From the NCBI GenBank assembly GCA_963210315.1, contig OY723250.1, forward strand, positions 2,108,001 through 2,172,000: a stretch of 64,000 nt of DNA, given 5' to 3'. The notes under the pieces were generated by a model. That model saw only the letters and a program-made list of their open reading frames with translations, was not told the origin of the DNA and ran no database searches. Source of the DNA: Rhynchopus euleeides. Lineage: Eukaryota > Euglenozoa > Diplonemea > Diplonemida > Diplonemidae. Both the position numbers and the translations under genes were made by a program. Of this stretch, positions 10,920 through 21,468 are shown piece after piece. Within the stretch, counting starts at the first letter, position 1. Every line of letters begins with the position of its first letter.

Positions 10920-11028
10920 GGGGGCCCTCGCTACGCGTCACTGTGAGTCACGAGTCGTCAGTTTTCAGCCAAACATGGCTGACTCCTCACTTTTTCTCAC
11001 TCAGTCACACTTGGTAGCGAGGGCCCCC
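10920..11028 (-). mobile_element. 109-bp foldback element, subtype I
   Basis: 109 bp; target duplication ATA at 10917-10919 and 11029-11031; nested in the hAT right subterminal region. Confidence 0.96.
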
Positions 11029-11208
11029 ATAATATCGTATTTTATATCGTAATCGTATACGATATAATGCGATATAAAATACGATATGCACGATTCGTAT
11101 TTCACCATTACGATTCGTACGTCATCCGTGAAAGTCCTATTTTTCACTTTTGAGCCCGTTTTTGAAGGAATTCTTGGGTTTTGAGCTTGTTTTGGGCAAT
11201 TAAACGCG

Positions 11209-12790
11209 TCACTCTGTTTTCTGCCTGGGCAGCCCTTCCTGATAGGCGTACCTGTACTGAGAATGACCGCCTGTGAGAGAGTCCTCTTGTACTGAGAAAG
11301 TCTTCCTGGACTGAGAGGAGTCCTGTGCTGCGAGGAGTCCTGTCCTGAGAAGGAGTCCTGTACTACGCAGAAAAACCGGTTTTTTGGCCATTTTTGGTCT
11401 TTTCGCTGGTTGGAGGAGGAAATCTTGCAAATGCTATGTGACTTCTGGGGGGGGCAGATTCTCGGTTTTTCAGGAGTCCTGTACTGAGAAGGTCCTCCTG
11501 GACTGTAAGGAGTCCTGTCCTGAGAGGAGTCCCGTACTGAGAAAGTCCTCCTGTACTAAGAGGAGTGCTGTCCTGAGAGGAGTCCTGTCCTGAGAAAGTC
11601 CTCCGGTACTGAGAGGAGTGCTGCACTGAGAGGAGTCCTGTACTGAGAAGGTCCTCCTGTACTAAGAGGAGTCCTGTACTGAGAGGAGTCCTGTCCTGAG
11701 AAAGTCCTCCTGTACTAAGAGGAGTCCTGTCCTGAGAAGGTCCTCCTGTCCTGAGAGGAGTCCTGTACTGAGATAGTTCTCCTGTACTGAGAGGAGTCCT
11801 GTACTGAGAAGGTCCTCCTGGACTGTAAGGAGTCCTGTCCTGAGAGGAGTCCTGTCCTGAGAAAGTCCTCCTGTACTAAGAGGAGTGCTGTCCTGAGAGG
11901 AGTCCTGTACTTAGAGGAGTCCTGTCCTGAGAAAGTCCTCCTGTACTGAGAGGAGTCCTGTACTACGCAGAAAAACCGGTTTTTTTTGGCCATTTTTGGT
12001 CTTTTCGCTGGTTGGAGGAGGAAATCTTGCAAATGCTATGTGACTTCTGGGGGGGGCAGATTCTCGGTTTTTCAGGAGTCCTGTACTGAGAAGGTCCTCC
12101 TGGACTGTAAGGAGTCCTGTCCTGAGAGGAGTCCCGTACTGAGAAAGTCCTCCTGTACTAAGAGGAGTGCTGTCCTGAGAGGAGTCCTGTCCTGAGAAAG
12201 TCCTCCGGTACTGAGAGGAGTGCTGCACTGAGAGGAGTCCTGTACTGAGAAGGTCCTCCTGTACTAAGAGGAGTCCTGTACTGAGAGGAGTCCTGTCCTG
12301 AGAAAGTCCTCCTGTACTAAGAGGAGTCCTGTCCTGAGAAGGTCCTCCTGTCCTGAGAGGAGTCCTGTACTGAGATAGTTCTCCTGTACTGAGAGGAGTC
12401 CTGTACTGAGAAGGTCCTCCTGGACTGTAAGGAGTCCTGTCCTGAGAAAGTCCTCCTGTACTAAGAGGAGTGCTGTCCTGAGAGGAGTCCTGTACTTAGA
12501 GGAGTCCTGTCCTGAGAAAGTCCTCCTGTACTGAGAGGAGTCCTGTACTACGCAGAAAAACCGGTTTTTTTGGCCATTTTTGGTCTTTTCGCTGGTTGGA
12601 GGAGGAAATCTTGCAAATGCTATGTGACTTCTGGGGGGGGCAGATTCTCGGTTTTTCAGGAGTCCTGTACTGAGAAGGTCCTCCTGGACTGTAAGGAGTC
12701 CTGTCCTGAGAAAGTCCTCCTGGACTGAGAGGAGTCCTGCACTGAGAAAGTCCTCCTGGACTGACACTGTCCTCTTGTACTGAGAATGAC
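11209..12790. repeat. Minisatellite with about 600-bp higher-order units
   Basis: The basic unit is about 24 bp (GAGGAGTCCTGTACTGAGAA, with T/C and A/G variants, plus GTCCTCCTG). Every 584-600 bp the array is interrupted by the same roughly 115-bp block, starting CAGAAAAACCGG and ending GATTCTCGGTTTTTCAG, at about 11369, 11969 and 12553. This gives three higher-order repeats that are nearly identical, so expanded recently. A diverged relative of the block lies at about 7917-8035, left of the hAT insertion. Open frames here are artefacts of stop-poor repeats. Confidence 0.93.
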
Positions 12791-12894
12791 CTCCTGGAGT
12801 GGTAGAATAGTTAGCAACGTGGAGCGAGGGGGCGGGGAAATCTTTAATGACCTTCCCCCAAATTTTTGGTATTTGTACGTTTTTAGGGGGGCTT

Positions 12895-13536
12895 CACGGT
12901 GGGATCTTGTAAATTTTACATGTATAACTACAAGTATATACATGTATTATACATGTATAATACTTGCATGTCAACTATTATACATGTAAAATACATGTAT
13001 ATGCCTGAAATATACATGTAAAATACATGTATATCAAGTAAAAATACAAGTATAATACTTGCATGTCAACTATTATACTTGTATTTTTACTTGATATACA
13101 TGTATTTTACATGTATATTTCAGGCATTTACATGTATTTTACATGTATAATACTTGTCATGCAAGTATTATACAAGTAAAATACTTGCATGACAAGTAAA
13201 ATACATGTATAATACTTGCATGACAAGTAAAATACTTGCATGCAAGTATTTTACATGTATAATACTTGCATGACAAGTATTATACATGTAAAATACATGT
13301 AAATGCCTGAAATATACATGTAAAATACATGTATATCAAGTAAAAATACATGTATAATAGTTGACATGCAAGTATTATACATGTATTTTTACTTGATATA
13401 CATGTATTTTACATGTATATTTCAGGCATATACATGTATTATACATGTATAATAGTTGACATGCAAGTATTATACATGTATAATACATGTATTATACTTG
13501 TAGTTATACATGTAAAATTTACAAGATCCCACCGTG
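12895..13536. mobile_element. AT-rich palindromic foldback element
   Basis: The ends are exact inverse repeats of about 40 bp, starting CACGGTGGGATCTTGTAAAT on the left and ending with its inverse at 13536. The interior consists almost wholly of TACATGTA, ATACTTGCATG and CAAGTATTATAC motifs in both orientations, so the whole 642 bp can fold on itself. No coding capacity. The target duplication may be TT but cannot be fixed. It ends about 150 bp before the start of host gene 1. Confidence 0.85.
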
Positions 13537-13550
13537 TTATGACCCCCCCT

Positions 13551-13635
13551 ACCCCCCCCCCCCCCCCCGCTGCGTCCCGTTTCTCTGCTGCAACACCCAC
13601 CCCACCCACGCACACCCTCCAACACCGTTACACAG
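13551..13635 (+). promoter_or_regulatory. Pyrimidine tract and candidate trans-splice acceptor
   Basis: A nearly pure C/T-rich tract (C-run at 13551-13568, then TTTCTCTGCTGCAACACC) is followed by the AG at 13634-13635, 52 bases before the start codon of the downstream gene. In Euglenozoa such tracts define the spliced-leader acceptor. The assignment depends on the organism guess. Confidence 0.35.
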
Positions 13636-13687
13636 GCCGTCACACTGCAACACATCCTTGTGCCGGGCCTTCTGGCACGCTTGATGC

Positions 13688-16087
13688 ATGTCACGATGTG
13701 TGATCTTCGCCGTCCTGCTCTGCGCTGCTGAGCCCGCCGTGTCGGCCATTGTGTCCGGAACCACATACAACATCCGCTCCCGCAACCGGGCCCTGCTGCG
13801 CACTGCAGACTCTGTCCAGCAGGGCGCGCACGACCCCGCTAACGCAGAGCAGACATGGCGCCTCACGGGGCTGGTGGTGGCAGGGCAATACCAGCTTGAG
13901 TCCACCTCTGCGGGGGGGTCCAAGATGTGTGCGGCAGTTCCGAGCTCTGCTGGCGGCGGGTCGGCGTTGGGCCTGCTGCCCTGTGCGGGTGACGGGGCGC
14001 AGGCGACACGCTTCGACGAGCAGCCGGACGGCAGCTACATCCTCGTCGTGGTGCAGAGCGGGTTCTGCCTCGCAGCCACAGGCATGCAGGTGGGGGGCGA
14101 GGTGCAGCAGTGGCCCTGCATGGACACCGACGACACGCAGCGGTGGATTTTGGAGGAGGCGGCGACACCCGCCCCACCCACAGATCACCTGGATCTGACC
14201 TGCCCTGCATCCGTCACGGGAGACCAGGTTCGGGCGCGCGATTTTATCGTGGATGCGGTGCTCGCTTCCAAGGATCCCATCACGGCGCGGGTGTTCGTCA
14301 ACGCCAACAAGACGCTGCCAAACGGCATCCACATGACGCAGATGCAGTCCGCAGGCGAGTTCCTCAGCAGCGAGGGCCACCCGGGGAGCGGCGTGAGGGT
14401 GCGCATCGGGCACAGCACATTCGCCGGGGAGTTCGACGAGGTGCTGACGGTGCAGGTGCAGGACACCACCACCTCCCTCTCCGGGACATGCGAGGTGAAG
14501 GTGGTCATCACCCCGACACCTCTCCCGGGAACCCCGTCGCTCCCCGTGAGCCCCACGCCCGCCCCGCCTGTCAGTGCCGTCAAAATCACACCACCGAAGG
14601 CGGTATCAACGGGTCTGGCCGCCGCCTCCATGGGCGCCGCTGCCTCCGGCTCAACGCTGTCCCTTCTGGGCACCCCGCAGTGCGGGCTTCATGCCGACGA
14701 CCTCCCCCTCGCCATCAACCCGCTGGGGCTGGAGGTAGCCGGCAGCCAGAAGCTGGGAGGCCTGCTGGGCAACGTGGGCCTGGTGGCCGCCTTCTCCGCC
14801 CTGATGTACCTCGCGGGCCGCCTCCTGGGCTGCTTCACCTCCTCCGAGATGTGCGTCTCCGCCGCCGGCGCCATGCGCTTCCCCTCCATCGGGCTCTACC
14901 CAGTCTACGCGCTGTACCAAGGCACGGCGTACTGCAGCATGCACCTCATCCTCTTCCCCGACACCCCGCCCCACGCCGTGGCGGGCGTGGCAGGCCTGCT
15001 GCTGTGCATCGGGCTGCCGCTCTGGCTCGCCTGGCGTGTGCGCATGGGCGTGCCTTGGAAGGGTTTGTACTATAAAGGCCGTGAGAGGCGCGCCCCCCTG
15101 ATGCGCTTCCTCCTGGGCAGCGGAGAGTGGACTGCTACTGGGCAGGAGCCGTGGCACCGGAGGTATATGTCATGCATCAAGCCCCACAGCGAGCGGACCT
15201 GCTGGTTTGCCGCTTTCTCCTTCCTGTTGATGTTCTCCGTTGCGGCGCTGTCGGTGCCGGAGACGGATGACTTCTCCGAATGCGGGCACCTCCGCATGGG
15301 CATCGCAACCCTGTTTGTGGTGATGGGTGGTTTTGTCGTCTTCATCCGGCCCTACTGCAGGCACCGCGACAACATTGCATTCTGCCTTCAGCACGCCCTG
15401 TCTGCCACAGCGATGGTGCTGCAGGGCCTGGGTTATTACAACGAGGACATGGACGACCCCTCATTCGCCACAGCAGCCGACATCCTGCAGGCCGCCATGG
15501 CTGTGGTGCTCCTCAAGCTGGTGGTGGACTGCGTGTGTGATGCCACCACAGTGCTGAAGGGGCGCCGCCGCATCCTGCAGGAAGAGCACTGGCTCACAGC
15601 CTCGGAGGACGATCGCCTTGTCCCGGTGGCGGAGATGCAGCGGCACGGGTCGCTGCAGGCCTCCGACCTGTCGGGGAAGGCGGGCGGCCTGTCGCCCAGG
15701 AGCCCGCTGAAGCCGGGCGGTGTCAGCGACGCGTCACCCACCAGCACCGCGTCGCCCCAGTCGCCGTTGGAGGTGCAGGGCATGCGTCTCCCGTCGTCGA
15801 TGTCATCTTTCGGGCGTGGCGCGGCAGACTCGTCGTCCGCCACAGTGGGCGACCTGGCTGAGTCAGGCAAGGGCAGCACGATCGAGCTGTCGGCATCCTT
15901 CCCGCCTCCAAAGAGGCGCGCAGTGTCGCGGGTTGCTGACGGCCCTCCACCGCGCTCTCCAGCGTCAGGTCTGGCCCGCGCCCAAACCGCATTCCCTGGA
16001 AGGATGCGGCGCAAGCCAGCGTCTCCACAGGATCAGGAGACTCGGCAAGAGACGGCTGCGGCAGAAGCACCGTCGTCGCCTCTGTGA
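13688..16087 (+). CDS. Multi-pass surface protein with ricin-B-type lectin domain
   Basis: 799 residues, no intron evident. Residues 1-19 are a signal peptide (CVIFAVLLCAAEPAVSA). 20-155 resemble a beta-trefoil ricin-B lectin, with repeated WRL and QRW positions (EQTWRLTG, DDTQRWILEE) and paired cysteines. 165-275 form a beta-rich domain (LDLTCPASVTG to CEVKVVI), followed by a proline linker. From about 305 starts the block shared with the 3233-residue paralogue: STLSLLGTPQCG, then about seven hydrophobic segments (roughly 356-381, 402-423, 430-451, 508-525, 537-556, 565-586, 597-618) with motifs MRFPSIGLYPVYALYQGTA, RFLLGSGEW and PYCRHRDN. 620-799 is a serine/proline-rich, presumably cytosolic tail. 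The layout suggests a plasma-membrane glycan-binding protein. The lectin fold is not evidence of a toxin. Start chosen for the signal peptide. Confidence 0.85.
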   Translation: MSRCVIFAVLLCAAEPAVSAIVSGTTYNIRSRNRALLRTADSVQQGAHDPANAEQTWRLTGLVVAGQYQLESTSAGGSKMCAAVPSSAGGGSALGLLPCAGDGAQATRFDEQPDGSYILVVVQSGFCLAATGMQVGGEVQQWPCMDTDDTQRWILEEAATPAPPTDHLDLTCPASVTGDQVRARDFIVDAVLASKDPITARVFVNANKTLPNGIHMTQMQSAGEFLSSEGHPGSGVRVRIGHSTFAGEFDEVLTVQVQDTTTSLSGTCEVKVVITPTPLPGTPSLPVSPTPAPPVSAVKITPPKAVSTGLAAASMGAAASGSTLSLLGTPQCGLHADDLPLAINPLGLEVAGSQKLGGLLGNVGLVAAFSALMYLAGRLLGCFTSSEMCVSAAGAMRFPSIGLYPVYALYQGTAYCSMHLILFPDTPPHAVAGVAGLLLCIGLPLWLAWRVRMGVPWKGLYYKGRERRAPLMRFLLGSGEWTATGQEPWHRRYMSCIKPHSERTCWFAAFSFLLMFSVAALSVPETDDFSECGHLRMGIATLFVVMGGFVVFIRPYCRHRDNIAFCLQHALSATAMVLQGLGYYNEDMDDPSFATAADILQAAMAVVLLKLVVDCVCDATTVLKGRRRILQEEHWLTASEDDRLVPVAEMQRHGSLQASDLSGKAGGLSPRSPLKPGGVSDASPTSTASPQSPLEVQGMRLPSSMSSFGRGAADSSSATVGDLAESGKGSTIELSASFPPPKRRAVSRVADGPPPRSPASGLARAQTAFPGRMRRKPASPQDQETRQETAAAEAPSSPL

Positions 16088-18455
16088 GGGGGCGGTGTTG
16101 GTGTTGTCGTTTCAACGGCATAGAATTGGGTGAAACATGTGAGGTCCCCGTTGCGTGTGTGGAAGTGGGGGTGGGTTGGAGGGGGAGGGGGGTAGGGGTG
16201 GGGGGTAGGGGGTAAGGCCCATTCGAGTAGCGACCTTCCGAAGATGATCTGGCCGTTCACGTGCTTCCTCGCCTCCTCCTGGGGAGGGGGTGGGGGGTGG
16301 CGATGGCGCTTTGAATCAGCATCTTTTTGTGCCAAGAATTGTAATCCCACCTCCCCCCCGCCCGGTCTTGGGTTTAGCGTGCCCTTCTCTTCGGGTTGTG
16401 GGTGTAGGGGGGGGAGGGGTGCTGGCTGTGCAATGCCGTGTTGTCAAGAAGTCAATCACATTGCATTGTCGACATGGCAGGCCATATGTTTCGAGCGTCG
16501 AGTATTTTTTGTCCGGCTGTTTTTTCGTTCGAACTGAGAGGGGGGGGGGGGTCTCGTCCGCAGAATCCGTGCTCTTTCACCCCAATCCCCACAACCCCCT
16601 CCACGACACGTGTCACGTGAAGGGGTGTGTTTCTGCAAAGAGCATTGCAGTGCCGCTGGGTAGTGCGCTCCAGATCACCCCCTATCACCTGCCATGTGAT
16701 TTTTACGCCACACACACACACACACACATCTCTGAGTCTTCTTTTGGGTTTTTTTCTGTTCGTCTTTCTTTTTTTTTGGCTTCTTTTATCCAGGGCCAAA
16801 TGCCGTTGCCCTCTCTCTGTCTGTTTTGTTCAATTCATGCACAAGCTCTCTCTCTCTCTCTCACTCTCTCTCGTACCTATTGTTGCTCTTCCAAACGAGG
16901 GACTTGTTAGGCGGGGGGGGGGGGGGAGTGCAACAGGAAGGGAACGCGCTTGCTTGCCCTGGCACTGCTCTTCAGTGGTTTCTTCAATGAATGTTTCCAC
17001 GCGACCCCCAGAAACTAGCAGATGTGCTTCGTGACCCGGCGGTCACTATATTTTCAGCACACTTTGATGTGGGCGGAACGTGTCACGCCACCCACAGCAC
17101 TTTCACAACGGGGGCATGCGCGTGGGGAGCGTGTACACAAGAGGGAAACATAAATCAATAGCAATACAGAACGAGAGGAGTGATCCTTGTGCTAATAACC
17201 TGTCTGTTGTCGGGAGTATCAGCCGGTGCACGTCCCGGCACAGTTAGACTCAGAGTGCAACCCACCGCTGAGGTGCTTCTCTTTCTGGTAGACGTATACA
17301 CTCGTGTCCATATCCACCCCTTCAAACCCACCCTTGATATATTTGGTAGAACGCGCAAATCGCCCGCTCATGATGAGACGATGTGCTCGGTCTCAAAAGG
17401 AGCTGTGCATGTGTGTGGGGGGTGCGTGCTTTCTCTGCATCATTTGCCTTGCTTCTATTTGCCTTTGTCGGCTTATTTCTCCTTCATTATGCAGGTTGGC
17501 GCCCTCCCGCCCCCCTCCCCCCCACCCCGGTTGCACAAACAATTATCCAGTAGGTCGTGCGACCTCCACATCTGTCGATTGAGCAAGAGGGCCTGAACTG
17601 AAGTTGAAGCGCTGTAGTACGTATTATGGTGTGTCGCAAATACATCCACACGATTCAGATCTCTCTGCTGTCTGGGAACAGGCATGCACCCCTCAACTAA
17701 GCATCCGGCTGTCAACTCACCTGGTGTCTCAGCGTGCCAAGGGCATTGTTTTTGAGATGTTCAGTGTGGGAGGAAAGTGACGCGCCAGGACTCAAATCAC
17801 TCGCACTGCCTCACACCCTCCCCCGCCTTCACATGCATGTGGGGTGGAAGCATCAAGGCACAAGCAATCCGGGTGGGTGGGAGTGAGAGATTGGCAGGGA
17901 ACTTTTTCACACGGACTTTGCGTGTGAGGTTGATGCCTGTTCTGCTACACGCGCTTGCGCAGGATGCACAGCTGAGTGACGTTCCCACAGACGAGGGGCC
18001 GGTGGCGAGTTCCCCTGTGGAGAACGCAATACACCACGACACGGGGGCTGGCCACCAGAAAAGTTACTTGGCCCATTTTTACGACCAATTCAACATGTTT
18101 TAGGTTTGCGGTATATCCCAGGGAATCCTTGCACAAAAGACGCATTCCAAACAGCTGGTTGCTCATCAGGGCAACGGAAATAAATGCCTTGATTCTGAAC
18201 GAATATCAGAACAACACGAACGAAATTGCGGGAAGGGTCCCGCCATCCATTCAGTTGCGCAGCAGGCGCCCCACCACACCCAGCCCAACACCGCGCACTC
18301 CTCCCAGCCCCCAACCCACGGCCTGCCGGACACCCGTCGTTCGACCCCCTTTCTAGCTGCCATTCATGATGCGGTTTGTCGCAGCCTTTTGGGGCACCAG
18401 GGCAATGTCGTCCTGATTGGGCAGAGAGTGGTGGTAGTGGTGGTGGTGGTGGTGC
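16088..18455. other. Intergenic, low-complexity rich
   Basis: G- and C-runs, a (CA)n tract at about 16711-16730 and a (CT)n tract at about 16843-16872. Short open frames only, none with recognisable features. Probably the 3' region of the upstream gene and spacer. Confidence 0.55.
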
Positions 18456-18931
18456 GCTGAAGCGCACCGCCTTAGAGGCGCATACCGGTTCCACCCCGGC
18501 ACTGCCTGCCCAAAGGCCTAGGGTCGACCACGTGATCCCCACCGCTAACGCTGACGTTGACGTGGGCGCCGCTGATCCGGACCCACCTTCTCCTACTACC
18601 TCCCCTCCCGACGGCGTGTCCGTTGACGCAGCCCTTCCCCAAAGGCCCCGTTCTGGTGCCTCTTCCTCCTCCGCCCGTGCGCGGTCACCGCACGCGCCTA
18701 CAGGCTTCCGGGCCTACCTTAATCCTCCTTCCTCACGTAGCGCGTCACCGGGCGCTACAGACCGTGTGGCGCCTGCGCCTCCTCCTCCTCCTGTGTCACT
18801 TCCCTCACCCCACCAGAGCAGCTCCTCTCTCAAACAAGGGGAGTCTACCGGGCCGCGGGCCCGCGTAGTTAAGTAGACGACACCCTTGGGGTGCGAGTAT
18901 TTTCGTTTCGGGGATATTCACACTATAAGCA

Positions 18932-18963
<32 letters not shown>
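18456..18963 (+). mobile_element. LINE family A, 5'-truncated 3' fragment
   Basis: The last about 140 codons of the family A LINE reading frame (from QLKRTALEAHTG-like sequence to the stop at 18876), the 3' untranslated region (GACGACACCC to ATAAGCATAC) and a (GA)n tail at 18938-18962. It is nearly identical to the ends of the copies at 47.4 and 53.4 kb. At the informative sites it agrees with the 53.4-kb copy (NADVDVG, RARVVK). No target duplication is evident. Confidence 0.93.
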
Positions 18964-18973
<10 letters not shown>

Positions 18974-21468
18974 GCGGAAAAAGAACGTGCATAGTTTCCT
19001 TCAACCTGCGATGATCTGCCTGCATTTTTTTTGGTTTTTTCTTATTTTTTTTGAAAAAAGAATCGACCCTCTCCCCACCCCCCCGCACAAACAACCAGAA
19101 CCCACGCAAGGGCACCACTCGGCACAGCACCTTCCCCGAAGATTAAATAAGCCACAAGCAACCATCTTCCCCCCTCCTCCTCCTTGTTTGGGGAGAGGTG
19201 TACCCTTGCCGAGGCCCGACGGCAACCACCCGCGTCTCAACAGGGAAGGAGAAGGCCACAAGGCACGACCCTTGACCTGTGACGTGTGAGCCAGGCACTA
19301 TAGCACTACACTGGCGCGGTGCAGTGATGTGTGGAGGTGTAGGCCCTGCTGGTGCTGATTGCAGAAGTCGAGCGCGAGTTTTCTTGCCACAATAGGCACT
19401 GAGGTGTGGCGAGAATACCGAAGTGTGGGGAGAAGCAACTCGGTGAACTTTCTGTACAGTGTCCTGCACAGTGCTCCGGGAGAGGTTGAGAGAGCAGAGC
19501 TGTACACCACCCACCAGACACCTGTGCCTTCTTCGCCAAGATGGCGGGCAACAGGAGGTTTCGCGCGACTTTCGTTGCACGCCAGGTGGTGCTGTGTGAT
19601 GTGCGCTGTGTGTGGATGAATGCCTGTCAGTCCCCCAGCCAGGGCCACGGAATACAATATCGCCTTCCTCCATCGAAGGTTGCTGCTGAAAGAATGCGGT
19701 TGAGCTGGGAGAATCGGGAGGGGGGTGCGGGGGCGGGGTAGGAGAGTCTTCCCACCCAGCCCTCCCCCCTTTTCACCAGGCCCTTTTTTTGAATCGCACG
19801 TCCTAATCGCACTCCATTCATTTTACTCACGCACACACTGACGGCGGCCATACACACGCAAGACCTACACACTCCATAATCTGTTCAACATGCGAACGTT
19901 TTGTCGCGGGGGCTATGATGCAATGCACACGAGACTACAGAACGACTCTCTTCATTCGTCCATTCAGCACCCTTACAGGTTCGCCTTTTGGTTCTCCCCC
20001 TCCCCCACCCTCCCCACCCACCCCCCGACCAGTCCATTTTTGTACTTCCAGTGTTTTTTTCCAGGATTCAATGAATACCAGGTCTGGGTGGGAGGTCAAG
20101 TCAAAACACGGTTGGAGCATTACGCCCCTGTTCAACCGTCGGGTTCGCGGACCTTGTGGTCGCGCACATGCTTCAGCAGTAGAAGATGTGGCTTCAGTCC
20201 CTGCGTGCATCGCATCGAGCTGTTTGCTGTGAAGCGGCACGTCTGAAGGTCAGAACGCAGGCTGTTCGGCGAGTTGTCCCTTGATCAGCCCAGGCAGTTG
20301 ACGCTTCCTCAGTGCCCTCACCGTGGTGCGTCGTGCCATGTGCATCCGAACTGTTTGGTGCGACGTGTGCCCACTGTTGACGTGCGCCCACTGTTGGTGG
20401 ACCCCTCTCTTCCCTCGCGGGACAACTGGGAGGGGGGGAGGGGTGTGGGGTGGGGCGCTGCCCTGCCCATCCTGGATAACCGCTGGCTTCTCTACTCGAT
20501 GGTAATCCCATTCTCTTCGTTTTTTACGGATGTTTTCATTTCATGGAGGGGGGCTGTATTGTCTGACACTTTCTGGCGAAAGAACGGGATTCGGTCCGTG
20601 TTCACCTTGCCCACCTTCACTGGTGCGGGCACAGGCGAGCCACTGCGGGGACATGCCACTAGTCTTTCCAGTGCACCCCCTTGGGGGCAAAGCACCGCCT
20701 GGGGGCATGGGGGGGTGGGAGGGGGTCTGATATCCATTTCCATATTTCGATTTTTCCTCTGTGACCGAATGCCTTTTCTCTGAATGATACCTAGAAGGAA
20801 ACAGAGGTTCCGGGATGAACCGGGCAGCGGCCTCTCGCAAGCGGGTGCTCGGAGGGCAGACCTGAAATCATCTTTGTTTGAATGTTTTCTTCAATGCAGC
20901 GACAGATCGTGCCACGACCGTACTGCATCCCCAACGGATGCAGGCGGCGTTTCCCTTTCCTCATGCCCACACAACGGAACGGGTCAGACTCGACATTCTT
21001 GCCCGCACACTGAACTGCGGAGAGCGATCCTCATGCCAACAAAATGTCTGTCCAGAGAGTACGCTGTCACGCACAGGGCTCCTCAGTGACAGTTGTTGCT
21101 TGTGTACTCCCTTCTGTAGTCAGTAGGAGGCGGGGCTCGCGTTGGACGTCTGAAGTGTCTCGTGGGAGGAAGAGAGCGGTGAGAAAGAGACACAGTAGGC
21201 GGTGTGCTTGTCGTAGTGGCTCAGGCTGCAAAGGCTTGGGTGAAAAATCGTGCAATGCCGCTGAGGAGCGGGGCCGGACATGTGAGGGCTGATAGATCAG
21301 AAGGTGAGACCAACATTGCCTCAATCATGCCATGGCAGCGCACTGCGGTGGAGTGGTTTGCTGTTCCACAATCAATGGGGGGACTGTCCGTGCAGTTGGT
21401 GTGCTTGGGATAGGGACTCGTAGTATGAGACAGATTCAGCACACACCATCACCGCCACACAGAGGACA
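18964..21468. other. Intergenic region before host gene 2
   Basis: About 2.5 kb with G/C homopolymers and scattered short open frames on both strands. I see no domain, RNA gene or repeat. The AG at 21461-21462 (CACACAG) would be a possible splice acceptor for the downstream gene. Confidence 0.5.

Larger units (their letters stand above)
8089..11129 (-). mobile_element. hAT-type DNA transposon with 8-bp target duplication
   Basis: Terminal inverted repeats of 23 bp begin ACGGATGACGTACGAATC on the left and end with the exact inverse on the right. They are flanked by a perfect 8-bp duplication GAAAGTCC (8081-8088 and 11130-11137), the hallmark of the hAT superfamily. The subterminal regions are dense in ATATCGTAT-type motifs. 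Four 109-bp elements are nested inside (8138, 8290, 10323, 10920), so the hAT insertion predates them. A broken transposase lies at 8542-9959 on the minus strand. A further minus-strand open frame (about 10450-10900, proline/threonine-rich) may be an upstream coding part, uncertain. Confidence 0.92.

Noticed and set aside
11209-12790. CRISPR-like alternation of repeats and spacers
   Set aside because: Units are contiguous minisatellite variants without unique spacers, in eukaryotic DNA.
13740-14160. Ricin-like domain as a toxin gene
   Set aside because: Only the lectin fold is present, in a multi-pass membrane protein; no toxic chain.
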